Shown one piece after another: positions 1 to 4,975 of a stretch of DNA of 8,197 nt. The translations under genes and the position numbers were made by a program. Position 1 is the first letter of the stretch; every line of letters starts with the position of its first letter. Origin of the DNA: Bordetella parapertussis (GTDB lineage Bacteria; Pseudomonadota; Gammaproteobacteria; Burkholderiales; SG8-41); NCBI GenBank assembly GCA_945863085.1, contig CAMBCD010000110.1, forward strand, positions 1 to 8,197, written 5' to 3'. Under the pieces are notes generated by a model. The model did no database searches. It saw only the letters and a list, made by a program, of their open reading frames with translations, and was not told the origin of the DNA.

Positions 1-1061
1 TCGCGCTGTATTTTTTCCACAGCGCCAGGGCAGCCCTGGCGCGCAACACTGGCCCGTATTTCTATCTGCCGAAAATGGAAAGCCACCTCGAAGCACGGCT
101 GTGGAACGACATTTTCGTGATGGCGCAGCAGGAACTCGGCGTGCCGCAGGGCACGATCAAGGGCACGGTACTGATCGAGACCGTGCTCGCCGCTTTCGAG
201 ATGGACGAAATCCTCTTTGAGCTGCGCGAACATTGCGTCGGCCTCAACATCGGCCGCTGGGACTACATTTTCAGCTGCATCAAGAAATTCCGTTCCAACA
301 AGGATTTCTGTCTCGCCGACCGCAGCCAGGTGCTGATGACCGCGCCCTTCATGCGCGCCTACGCGCTGCTGCTAATCCAGACTTGCCACAAGCGCAAGGC
401 TTTTGCGATGGGCGGCATGGCGGCGCAAATCCCGATCAAGAACGATCCCGCCGCCAACGATGCCGCAATGGCCAAGGTACGTGCCGACAAGGAACGCGAA
501 GCCACCGACGGTTGCGACGGCACCTGGGTCGCGCATCCAGGCCTGGTCGGCATTGCAAAGGAAATTTTCGACAAACACATGCCGGCAGCCAACCAGGTCA
601 GCCGCCTGCGTCCCGACGTCAATGTCACCGCCCGCGACCTGCTCAACTTCCAGCCGGAAGCGCCGATCAGCGAAGCCGGCCTGCGCAACAACATCAGCGT
701 CGGCATCCAGTACATCGGCGCCTGGCTCGCCGGCAACGGTTGTGTGCCGGTGTACAACCTGATGGAAGACGCCGCCACCGCGGAAATTTCGCGGTCGCAG
801 ATCTGGCAATGGATGCGCAGCCCCAAGGGCGTACTCGACGACGGCCGCAAGGTCACCCGCGACATGTTCCGCAAAATGCTGCCGGAAGAACTGGCGCGGG
901 TGCGCCGCGAACTCGGCGAGGACGCCTGGGGGGCAGGCCGTTATGAAGAAGCGGCCCGGCTTTTCGATGAAATCACCACCAGCGACGACTACGTGGAATT
1001 CCTGACGCTGCCCGGTTACGAGCAACTGACCAAGGGTATTGAAGCCGGCGTCGCGGCATAA
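1..1061 (+). CDS. aceB: Malate synthase A, 3' part (5' end outside window)
   Basis: Malate synthase condenses glyoxylate with acetyl-CoA to give malate, the second step of the glyoxylate bypass, in the cytoplasm. The frame is open from position 3 to a TAA at 1059-1061 and gives 352 residues; the family is about 530 residues, so roughly the first third lies outside the window. Residues before the first internal ATG (75) are already family-like (LYFFHSA, then [20 protein letters not shown]), so ATG 75 is not the start. Active-site motifs are present: LIET with the Mg-binding glutamate (codon 177-179), GRWDY with the Mg-binding aspartate (261-263), and [12 protein letters not shown] with the probable catalytic base aspartate (768-770). 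The C-terminal helical plug (TLPGYEQL near the end) is intact. The gene is followed at once by a strong terminator. The compact length and motif order suit the A isoform rather than the larger GlcB type. The assignment is firm; only the 5' end is missing. Confidence 0.96.
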   Translation, partial: ALYFFHSARAALARNTGPYFYLPKMESHLEARLWNDIFVMAQQELGVPQGTIKGTVLIETVLAAFEMDEILFELREHCVGLNIGRWDYIFSCIKKFRSNKDFCLADRSQVLMTAPFMRAYALLLIQTCHKRKAFAMGGMAAQIPIKNDPAANDAAMAKVRADKEREATDGCDGTWVAHPGLVGIAKEIFDKHMPAANQVSRLRPDVNVTARDLLNFQPEAPISEAGLRNNISVGIQYIGAWLAGNGCVPVYNLMEDAATAEISRSQIWQWMRSPKGVLDDGRKVTRDMFRKMLPEELARVRRELGEDAWGAGRYEEAARLFDEITTSDDYVEFLTLPGYEQLTKGIEAGVAA

Positions 1062-1085
1062 ACCGCAGCAACCGCCCGCAACACC

Positions 1086-1115
1086 AAAAAGGCCCCGTAT
1101 CTGCGGGGCCTTTTT
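1086..1115 (+). terminator. Intrinsic terminator after malate synthase
   Basis: A perfect 12-bp inverted repeat: AAAAAGGCCCCG (1086-1097), loop TATCTG, then CGGGGCCTTTTT (1104-1115). The GC-rich core followed by five T residues is a textbook Rho-independent terminator. The A tract on the other arm means it could also work in reverse. It separates the malate synthase transcript from rluE, whose start is only 15 nt downstream. Confidence 0.93.
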
Positions 1116-1118
1116 CCG

Positions 1119-1131
1119 TACAATCCCCCGA
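1119..1131 (+). promoter_or_regulatory. Candidate -10 box for a leaderless rluE transcript
   Basis: TACAAT (1119-1124; five of six consensus bases) is followed by 6 nt and then the rluE ATG at 1131. A start of transcription 7 nt after the hexamer would fall on the A of the ATG. No Shine-Dalgarno is visible and the terminator hairpin ends at 1115, so there is no room for a normal leader. A -35 match is poor. This is an inference from spacing. Confidence 0.4.
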
Positions 1132-1772
1132 TGGCATCACAGGTCATCCTGCTCAACAAACCCTATGGCGTGATCTGCCAGTTCACGCCTTCGGGCAAGC
1201 ACCCGACACTGAAGGATGTGGTGCCGATCGCCGAGGTCTACCCGGCGGGACGGCTGGATACCGACAGCGAAGGGCTGGTCGTGCTGACCGGCGACGGGGA
1301 TCTGCAGCACCGGATCACCGACCCCCGGCACAAGCTGCCAAAAACCTATTTTGTCGAAGTCGAGGGCGCCCCGGACGATGCGGCGCTGGCACCGTTGCGC
1401 AAGGGCGTGCAATTGAGCGACTATCGCGCCCGCCCGGCGGAAGTTGCACTGGTCGCGCCGCCGGACTGGTTATGGCCGCGGGTGCCACCGGTCCGCTTCC
1501 GGCAGAACATTCCCACAACCTGGCTGCAACTGACCATCCGCGAAGGCCGTAATCGCCAGGTCCGGCAGATGACGGCCGCTGTCGGATTTCCGACCCTGCG
1601 ACTGATCCGCCACAGTGTGGGCCCGTGGACCCTGACTGGAATTACACCTGGAAGCTGGAAAATCGCTGAGTCGTCAATTCTAGGTTACGCCCCCTCAACT
1701 CCGGAGCCCGCGCACCCCCGGCAACATCGCAATCGCCCCTCAACCCGGGTGCCCAAACCCGGGAAATACTGA
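1131..1772 (+). CDS. rluE: 23S rRNA pseudouridine synthase RluE (RsuA family)
   Basis: In E. coli RluE converts U2457 of 23S rRNA to pseudouridine. The 213-residue product shows the RsuA-family core: VILLNKPYGVICQFT near the N terminus, the catalytic-aspartate motif GRLDTDSEGLVVLT with Asp43, KTYFVEVEG (71-79), the RluE-like segment LWPRVPPVRFRQNIPTTWL (114-132), and the closing motif EGRNRQVRQMTAAVGFPTLRL. There is no N-terminal S4 domain, as in RluE rather than RsuA or RluB. Start: ATG 1131 gives the expected N terminus, 15 nt after the upstream terminator, with no Shine-Dalgarno. After about residue 182 the protein continues with a 30-residue Pro/Arg-rich tail (TPEPAHPRQH onward) beyond the E. 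coli domain end; it is probably disordered. Nearby nudJ and mnmA in the same orientation reproduce the E. coli order, supporting RluE over paralogues. Confidence 0.93.
   Translation: MASQVILLNKPYGVICQFTPSGKHPTLKDVVPIAEVYPAGRLDTDSEGLVVLTGDGDLQHRITDPRHKLPKTYFVEVEGAPDDAALAPLRKGVQLSDYRARPAEVALVAPPDWLWPRVPPVRFRQNIPTTWLQLTIREGRNRQVRQMTAAVGFPTLRLIRHSVGPWTLTGITPGSWKIAESSILGYAPSTPEPAHPRQHRNRPSTRVPKPGKY
1744..1763 (+). repeat. Inverted repeat at the 3' end of rluE
   Basis: CCCGGGT (1744-1750), loop GCCCAA, ACCCGGG (1757-1763): a perfect 7-bp hairpin inside the last codons of rluE. A T-rich stretch (TTTGTTTTTATTG) begins 14 nt later, too far for a classical terminator. It could stabilise the 3' end or attenuate transcription; function is unknown. 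Confidence 0.4.
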
Positions 1773-1786
1773 AAACTTTGTTTTTA

Positions 1787-1836
1787 TTGTCACTTTTATC
1801 AATAAAACTTACACCAGACTGTCAACCGACTGTAAT
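1787..1836 (+). promoter_or_regulatory. Candidate promoter of the first small exported peptide gene
   Basis: Two weak solutions are visible in an AT-rich patch that contrasts with the GC-rich surroundings. One is TTGTCA (1787-1792) with TACACC 17 nt downstream. The other is CTTACA (1808-1813), 17 nt, TGTAAT (1831-1836; five of six -10 bases). The second paralogue also has TTGTCA at a similar place (2182-2187), which supports a promoter in this interval but does not decide which boxes are used. Confidence 0.4.
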
Positions 1837-1854
1837 CCCGCCCGTTATTGGCGC

Positions 1855-1900
1855 TTGACCGGCTTTTCGGTCAAAGGCCAAAAGGCCTGGTTGATCAACC
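1855..1900 (+). promoter_or_regulatory. Structured 5' leader: three abutting hairpins
   Basis: Three perfect inverted repeats lie end to end with no spacer. TTGACCG-GCTTTT-CGGTCAA spans 1855-1874. AGGCC-AAAA-GGCCT spans 1875-1888. GGTTGATCAACC, a 12-nt palindrome, spans 1889-1900. The block ends 6 nt before the GAGG ribosome-binding site of the small gene at 1916, so folding could affect ribosome access. The repeats are seen directly; a regulatory role is inference. I cannot match it to a known riboswitch. Confidence 0.5.
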
Positions 1901-1915
1901 ATTAATGAGGAAATC

Positions 1916-2074
1916 ATGAACAAACTGTTTGCCGCCATTATCGCCGCCGCTTTCGCCACCGTTGCTGTTGCCCCGGCGTACGCCGCTGATGCGAAAAAAG
2001 AAGAGAAAAAAGAAGAGAAAAAGGCCCCCGCCAAGGCTGAGAAAAAAGCCGAGAAAAAAGCCGACAAGAAGTAA
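1916..2074 (+). CDS. Small exported Lys/Glu/Ala-rich peptide (52 aa)
   Basis: The reading frame from ATG 1916 to TAA 2072-2074 gives 52 residues. A Shine-Dalgarno GAGG (1907-1910) sits 5 nt before the ATG. The N terminus MNKLFAAIIAAAFATVAVAP is a clear Sec signal peptide; AYA-A gives a signal-peptidase I site after residue 23. The predicted mature chain is only about 29 residues and almost wholly Lys, Glu, Ala and Asp, with repeats of KKEE and AEKKAEKKADKK. It contains no Cys and no aromatic residue, and should be highly charged and either helical or disordered. It has its own leader and terminator. A second gene 204 nt downstream encodes a similar precursor, so the two are tandem paralogues. 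I do not recognise a named family; composition recalls acid-shock-type periplasmic proteins, but no homology can be claimed. Export to the periplasm is a confident inference, function is unknown. Confidence 0.75.
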   Translation: MNKLFAAIIAAAFATVAVAPAYAADAKKEEKKEEKKAPAKAEKKAEKKADKK

Positions 2075-2090
2075 TTCTTCGGTTTCTCGT

Positions 2091-2122
2091 AAAAAGGCAG
2101 GGCTTGCGCCCTGCTTTTTTTC
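2091..2122 (+). terminator. Terminator after first small peptide gene
   Basis: GCAGGGC (2097-2103), loop TTGC, GCCCTGC (2108-2114), followed by eight T residues and flanked upstream by AAAAAG that can extend the stem. It starts 17 nt after the TAA. A weaker hairpin (CGCC/GGCG, 2123-2136) with a further T5 tract follows and may act as backup. The short peptide gene is therefore probably monocistronic. Confidence 0.92.
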
Positions 2123-2181
2123 GCCCTTTTTTGGCGCTTTTTCCCGGCAATAAGGCCATATCCCCCCCAGTTGTTATTCAG

Positions 2182-2210
2182 TTGTCATTTATAAACGCAT
2201 GCGCTAATGT
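2182..2210 (+). promoter_or_regulatory. Candidate promoter of the second small peptide gene
   Basis: TTGTCA (2182-2187; five of six -35 bases) is followed 17 nt later by TAATGT (2205-2210; weak -10). An overlapping TATAAA (2190-2195) has no good -35 partner. An 8-nt palindrome CGCATGCG (2196-2203) lies in the spacer. The TTGTCA plus AT-rich run resembles that before the first peptide gene, hinting at common regulation. No other gene shares this 203-nt gap. Confidence 0.4.
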
Positions 2211-2235
2211 GACGCCGCTCACCTAGAGCTACCGA

Positions 2236-2250
2236 CCGGCCACCGGCCGG
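2236..2250 (+). promoter_or_regulatory. GC-rich hairpin in the leader of the second small peptide gene
   Basis: CCGGCC (2236-2241), loop ACC, GGCCGG (2245-2250): a perfect 6-bp all-GC stem located 15 nt before the AAGGGAGG ribosome-binding site. It parallels the hairpin block in front of the first paralogue although the sequence differs. It may stabilise the mRNA 5' end or tune translation; that is inference. Confidence 0.4.
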
Positions 2251-2277
2251 ATCAGTCTAATCACCAAGGGAGGAAAC

Positions 2278-2427
2278 ATGAAGAAACTGCTCGCAATTGC
2301 ATTTGCTGCAATGTTCTCGGTCGTGTCCGTTGCTCCGGTGTTTGCAGCCGAAAAGAAGGAAGCTGCAAAAGTGGACTGCAAGGACGCAAAAAACAAAGAC
2401 AATAAAGCCTGCAAAGCAAAGAAATAA
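2278..2427 (+). CDS. Small exported Lys-rich peptide with two Cys (49 aa)
   Basis: ATG 2278 to TAA 2425-2427 encodes 49 residues. A strong Shine-Dalgarno AAGGGAGG (2266-2273) lies 4 nt before the ATG. MKKLLAIAFAAMFSVVSVAP is a Sec signal peptide, with VFA-A giving a cleavage site after residue 23, the same length as in the upstream paralogue (shared VAPxxAA junction). The mature chain is about 26 residues, rich in Lys, Asp and Ala, and contains Cys34 and Cys45 (VDCKDAK and KACKAK). The two Cys are 11 residues apart and could form a disulfide in the periplasm or bind a metal or cofactor; neither can be shown from sequence. The gene has its own leader and terminator. I do not recognise the family. 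Precursor architecture, ribosome-binding site and terminator together make it a real gene. Confidence 0.78.
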   Translation: MKKLLAIAFAAMFSVVSVAPVFAAEKKEAAKVDCKDAKNKDNKACKAKK

Positions 2428-2450
2428 AGCTGTAATTTCCAGCGTCATTG

Positions 2451-2486
2451 AAAAGGCGGGGCCTAGGCCCCGCCTTTTCTTTTTTT
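2451..2486 (+). terminator. Terminator after second small peptide gene
   Basis: AAAAGGCGGGGC (2451-2462), loop CTAG, GCCCCGCCTTTT (2467-2478) form a perfect 12-bp stem, followed by CTTTTTT to 2486. The core GGGGCCTAGGCCCC is a full palindrome. This is one of the strongest terminators in the window, and the A tract makes it potentially bidirectional. Confidence 0.94.
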
Positions 2487-2519
2487 GAGGCGCAAGCCGC
2501 TGGCGATAAAATACCGGCA
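2485..2519 (+). promoter_or_regulatory. Candidate leaderless promoter of nudJ-mnmA
   Basis: TTGAGG (2485-2490; four of six -35 bases), 16 nt, TAAAAT (2507-2512; five of six -10 bases), then 6 nt and the nudJ ATG at 2519. Transcription would start on or next to the ATG. There is no Shine-Dalgarno. The -35 box abuts the T tract of the preceding terminator. The -10 to ATG distance equals that in front of rluE. Confidence 0.5.
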
Positions 2520-2980
2520 TGAGCGACAAAACCAGCCAGTGGAAACCCAATGTCACCGTCGCCGCCGTCGTTGAGCGTGACGGCGCCTTCCTGCTGGTCG
2601 AGGAGCAGACGGCCGATGGTGTCCGCTACAACCAGCCCGCGGGCCATCTCGAAGCGGGTGAGTCCCTGCTGGACGCCGTGATCCGCGAGACGCGGGAAGA
2701 GTCGGCCTGGCGTTTCACGCCGACCGCGCTGGTCGGCGTTTACCAGTACCATCAGGCCGCATCCGGCATCACCTACCTGCGCTTCGCCTTCGCCGGGGAA
2801 CTCTCGGATCATGACGCAGGTCGGAAACTCGATGCCGGCATCATGCGTGCGTTGTGGATGCCGGTTGCCGAAATCCGCGCCTGCCGCGCAAAACACCGCA
2901 GCCCACTGCTGATGCAATGCGTCGACGATTACCTGGCCGGCCGGCGCCATGCGCTGGACCTGCTGCATCACCATATCTAG
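2519..2980 (+). CDS. nudJ: Nudix hydrolase NudJ-like (phosphatase/pyrophosphohydrolase)
   Basis: Nudix enzymes cleave nucleoside-diphosphate-linked compounds; E. coli NudJ acts on thiamine-pyrophosphate-type phosphomethylpyrimidine and nucleotides. The 153-residue product begins [15 protein letters not shown] and carries the Nudix box at residues 42-64, starting [13 protein letters not shown] and containing the metal-binding RETREE. The element preceding it, YNQPAGHLE, and the C-terminal [18 protein letters not shown] match the NudJ subgroup. Two departures from the GX5EX7REUXEEXGU consensus: Thr58 replaces the hydrophobic residue after RE, and Ala63 replaces the usual Gly near the end. The catalytic Glu residues are all kept, so activity is expected. 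Start: ATG 2519, without a Shine-Dalgarno, just after a -10-like box. The TAG ends at 2980, 4 nt before mnmA, the same neighbour as in E. coli. Substrate is inferred from orthology, not visible. Confidence 0.92.
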   Translation: MSDKTSQWKPNVTVAAVVERDGAFLLVEEQTADGVRYNQPAGHLEAGESLLDAVIRETREESAWRFTPTALVGVYQYHQAASGITYLRFAFAGELSDHDAGRKLDAGIMRALWMPVAEIRACRAKHRSPLLMQCVDDYLAGRRHALDLLHHHI

Positions 2981-2984
2981 GATC

Positions 2985-4136
2985 ATGGCACGCAAGCAAA
3001 AAATCGTGGTCGGCATGTCGGGCGGTGTTGACTCCTCTGTAGCCGCACTGCTGCTCAAACAACAGGGCCATGAAGTCATCGGCCTGTTCATGAAAAACTG
3101 GGAAGACGACGACACCGACGAACACTGCACGTCACGGCAGGACCTGATCGACGCTGTCGCCGTTGCCGATCGCATCGGCATCGATATCGAGGCGGTCAAT
3201 TTCAGCACCGAATACAAGGATCGCGTATTCAGCGAATTCCTCAGCGAATACCAGGCTGGCCGCACGCCCAATCCAGACGTGCTGTGCAATGCCGAAATCA
3301 AGTTCAAGGCTTTCCTCGCCCATGCCATGAACCTCGGCGCCGACCGCATCGCCACCGGCCACTATGCGCAGGTGCGCGAAATCGACGGCCTGCACCAGTT
3401 GCTCAAAGCCGAGGACGGCAGCAAGGATCAGAGTTATTTCCTCTATCGCCTCAACCAGCAGCAGCTGGCCAAAACCTGGTTCCCGCTGGGCGCGCTTTAT
3501 AAACGTGATGTACGCGAAATCGCCCGCCGCGAAGGCATGCCCAACCATGACAAAAAGGATTCAACCGGGATCTGTTTCATCGGCGAGCGTCCTTTCCGCG
3601 AATTCCTCAATCGTTACCTGCCGGCGAACCCCGGCGACATCGTCACCCCGGAAGGCGTCAAGGTCGGCAAACACATGGGGCTGACTTTCTACACGCTGGG
3701 ACAACGCCAGGGCCTCGGCATCGGCGGCACCCGCAACGGCGACGGTGATGCCTGGTATGTCGCGCACAAGGACATGCAGAACAACCGGCTGGTGGTCGTG
3801 CAGGGTCACGATCATCCCTTGCTGCTTGCCGACCAGCTGACTGCCGTCAACCTGAACTGGATCAGCGGCGAGACGCCGCACACCCAGTGGGTGTACAGCG
3901 CCAAGACGCGTTACCGGCAAAAAGACGCCGCGTGTTCGCTGTCATCGACAACGCCGGAAAAATGCGTGGTGGAATTTGCCGAAAGCCAGTGGGCTGTGAC
4001 GCCCGGCCAGTCGGTAGTGATCTACGAAAGCCGCGTCTGCATCGGCGGCGGCATCATCCAGTCAGCACGCCAGGCGCAGACGGTATCGCTTGATACCAGC
4101 TGCCCGCCGGATACGGAGCCGTTCAGCAAGGACTGA
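2985..4136 (+). CDS. mnmA: tRNA-specific 2-thiouridylase MnmA
   Basis: MnmA inserts sulfur at C2 of the wobble uridine (U34) in tRNA-Lys, -Glu and -Gln, using ATP to adenylate the base and persulfide sulfur delivered by the IscS-Tus relay. The product has 383 residues (E. coli 368). The ATP PP-loop SGGVDSS is at residues 12-18. The catalytic cysteines are in place: Cys101 in [12 protein letters not shown] and Cys197 in [12 protein letters not shown]. Other markers are [38 protein letters not shown] and the C-terminal beta-barrel ending [11 protein letters not shown]. Start: ATG 2985 gives the normal [15 protein letters not shown] terminus; the in-frame ATG at 2949 would add 12 odd residues inside nudJ. 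AGGA lies only 2 nt before the ATG, so translation probably depends on coupling to nudJ, whose stop is 4 nt upstream. All active-site residues are present. Confidence 0.97.
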   Translation: MARKQKIVVGMSGGVDSSVAALLLKQQGHEVIGLFMKNWEDDDTDEHCTSRQDLIDAVAVADRIGIDIEAVNFSTEYKDRVFSEFLSEYQAGRTPNPDVLCNAEIKFKAFLAHAMNLGADRIATGHYAQVREIDGLHQLLKAEDGSKDQSYFLYRLNQQQLAKTWFPLGALYKRDVREIARREGMPNHDKKDSTGICFIGERPFREFLNRYLPANPGDIVTPEGVKVGKHMGLTFYTLGQRQGLGIGGTRNGDGDAWYVAHKDMQNNRLVVVQGHDHPLLLADQLTAVNLNWISGETPHTQWVYSAKTRYRQKDAACSLSSTTPEKCVVEFAESQWAVTPGQSVVIYESRVCIGGGIIQSARQAQTVSLDTSCPPDTEPFSKD

Positions 4137-4163
4137 CGGCTTGATATAAAGCTGCGACGCGCC

Positions 4164-4201
4164 ACTTACGCAGCGACACGCCTCTCCGTCGCCTCGTAAG
4201 T
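4164..4201. repeat. Imperfect palindrome between convergent mnmA and GST genes
   Basis: ACTTACG (4164-4170) and GCGAC (4173-4177) pair with GTCGC (4188-4192) and CGTAAGT (4195-4201), separated by a symmetric CA/CT internal bulge and a 10-nt loop. Twelve base pairs in 38 nt is well above chance. There is no T tract on either strand, so it is not a textbook intrinsic terminator, though its position between two converging gene ends suggests transcript 3'-end processing or an extragenic palindromic element. Confidence 0.5.
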
Positions 4202-4216
4202 TATCGTTGCCAATCC

Positions 4217-4825
4217 TTATTCTGGCGCTGTATCCCTGAATGACTGGCGCTGCGCAAGTTTGTCGGCGAGACGCGCCAAGTTCGGATGATTGCGCCGCCA
4301 CGGCAGATCCGGCAGCCGCAATTCCATCCAGCCCAGGCAGCAGCCGACGGCGATGTCGGCCAATGAAAAAAAGTCGCCGGTGCACCAGTTTTTTGCCGCG
4401 AGGTCATCGGCCATCATCTGCAGCGCGCGGTCCACCTTGCCCTGCTGGCGTGCGATCAACTCAGGCGACTGCTGCTCCACCGGACGGCGTTTTTCCGCCA
4501 GTACCGCGATCGCGGCGTCCGTGCACCCGTCGGCCAGCGCCTCCCAGCGCCGTGCCTGGATGCGCGGGCGTTTCTCCTCCGGAATCAGCCGGTTGCCCGG
4601 GCTGGCATTGTCCAGGTATTCGGCGATCACCCGTGAATCAAACAAGGTGCTCTCGTCGTCCAGCACCAGCACCGGTATTTTTCCCAGCGGATTGTATTGA
4701 GTGACCGTGCTGTTGTCGGTATTCGGCGCATCGACAACAAATTCACATTCCAGGCGTTTTTCGGCAAGGACGACGCGCACCTTGCGGGTATAGGGACTGG
4801 TGGCAGTCCCGATCAGCTTCATCAT
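4217..4825 (-). CDS. Glutathione S-transferase, YibF-like
   Basis: Cytosolic GST fold: thioredoxin-like N-terminal domain followed by an all-helical domain, 202 residues as usual for the family. The N terminus LIGTATSPYTRKVRVVLAEK carries the glutathione-site Ser10 region. GKIPVLV contains the conserved cis-proline (Pro51), and FDSRVIAEYL contains the glutathione-binding acidic-Ser pair. In the helical domain WEALADGCTDAA and the N-capping box SLADIAVGC (154-162) are seen. Overall it resembles E. coli YibF, whose physiological substrate is not established. Start: two adjacent ATGs (4825 and 4822); neither has a Shine-Dalgarno, so the choice is uncertain by one residue. It converges on mnmA and diverges from the putative selenoprotein glutaredoxin gene, sharing a 150-bp regulatory region; a common role in thiol redox or detoxification is a reasonable inference. 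Confidence 0.93.
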   Translation of the reverse strand: MMKLIGTATSPYTRKVRVVLAEKRLECEFVVDAPNTDNSTVTQYNPLGKIPVLVLDDESTLFDSRVIAEYLDNASPGNRLIPEEKRPRIQARRWEALADGCTDAAIAVLAEKRRPVEQQSPELIARQQGKVDRALQMMADDLAAKNWCTGDFFSLADIAVGCCLGWMELRLPDLPWRRNHPNLARLADKLAQRQSFRDTAPE

Positions 4826-4844
4826 ATGGATTTTTACGCGCTAT

Positions 4845-4878
4845 GTTGCGAGGCGATGTTGCGGGATAAGTTGCGGGG
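4845..4878 (-). repeat. Three tandem GTTGCG repeats in the GST leader
   Basis: On the + strand GTTGCG occurs at 4845-4850, 4858-4863 and 4870-4875, each followed by an (A/G)GG-like stretch, with spacings of 13 and 12 nt (on the GST mRNA: three CCCGCAAC-like units). They lie between the predicted GST promoter and its ATG. Near-helical spacing suggests protein-binding half-sites or an mRNA-level element. The repeats are seen directly; function is unknown. Confidence 0.45.
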
Positions 4879-4892
4879 TAAAAAGCGCGCGG

Positions 4893-4901
4893 ATTATAAC
4901 A
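4893..4901 (-). promoter_or_regulatory. Extended -10 promoter of the GST gene
   Basis: On the minus strand TGTTATAAT (plus 4901 down to 4893) is a perfect extended -10 element (TGn-TATAAT). No good -35 is present at 16-18 nt, as is usual for extended -10 promoters. Transcription should begin near 4886, leaving a leader of about 60 nt. The region 16-18 nt upstream overlaps the palindrome at 4918-4930. Confidence 0.6.
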
Positions 4902-4910
4902 TCGCGATCC

Positions 4911-4939
4911 TTGACGCCCGGCAATGCCGGTCGTAGTCT
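4911..4939 (+). promoter_or_regulatory. Candidate promoter with internal palindrome, upstream of the glutaredoxin gene
   Basis: TTGACG (4911-4916; five of six -35 bases) and TAGTCT (4934-4939; weak -10) are exactly 17 nt apart. The spacer contains CCGGCA-A-TGCCGG (4918-4930), a perfect 13-nt palindrome that looks like an operator. The same palindrome covers the -35 region of the divergent GST promoter, so a single regulator could control both genes. Predicted transcription start is near 4946. Confidence 0.45.
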
Positions 4940-4975
4940 TGCCCTTCACCCCCACCGCCTCCCGAAAGGTCACAT

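Noticed and set aside
372..1025. Long minus-strand reading frame opposite malate synthase
   Set aside because: It is antisense to conserved malate synthase codons and arises from high GC content; no ribosome-binding site or family motif.
1923..2159. Overlapping alternative frames in the small peptide region, both strands
   Set aside because: They are low-complexity shadows (KKRKKK, FFSAFFS) of the A-rich coding sequence; only the frame from 1916 has a ribosome-binding site and a signal peptide.
2949..2984. Upstream in-frame ATG at 2949 as the start of mnmA
   Set aside because: It would add 12 non-homologous residues within nudJ and has no ribosome-binding site; ATG 2985 gives the standard N terminus next to the PP-loop.
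2261..3355. Minus-strand 364-residue reading frame opposite nudJ and mnmA
   Set aside because: It runs antisense through two well-recognised genes, a terminator and the second peptide gene; its translation resembles no family.
4134..4201. Possible UGA readthrough at the mnmA stop
   Set aside because: The frame stays open for about 20 codons, but MnmA is already full length, the extension has no homologous character and no SECIS-like hairpin follows at the right distance within a redox motif.
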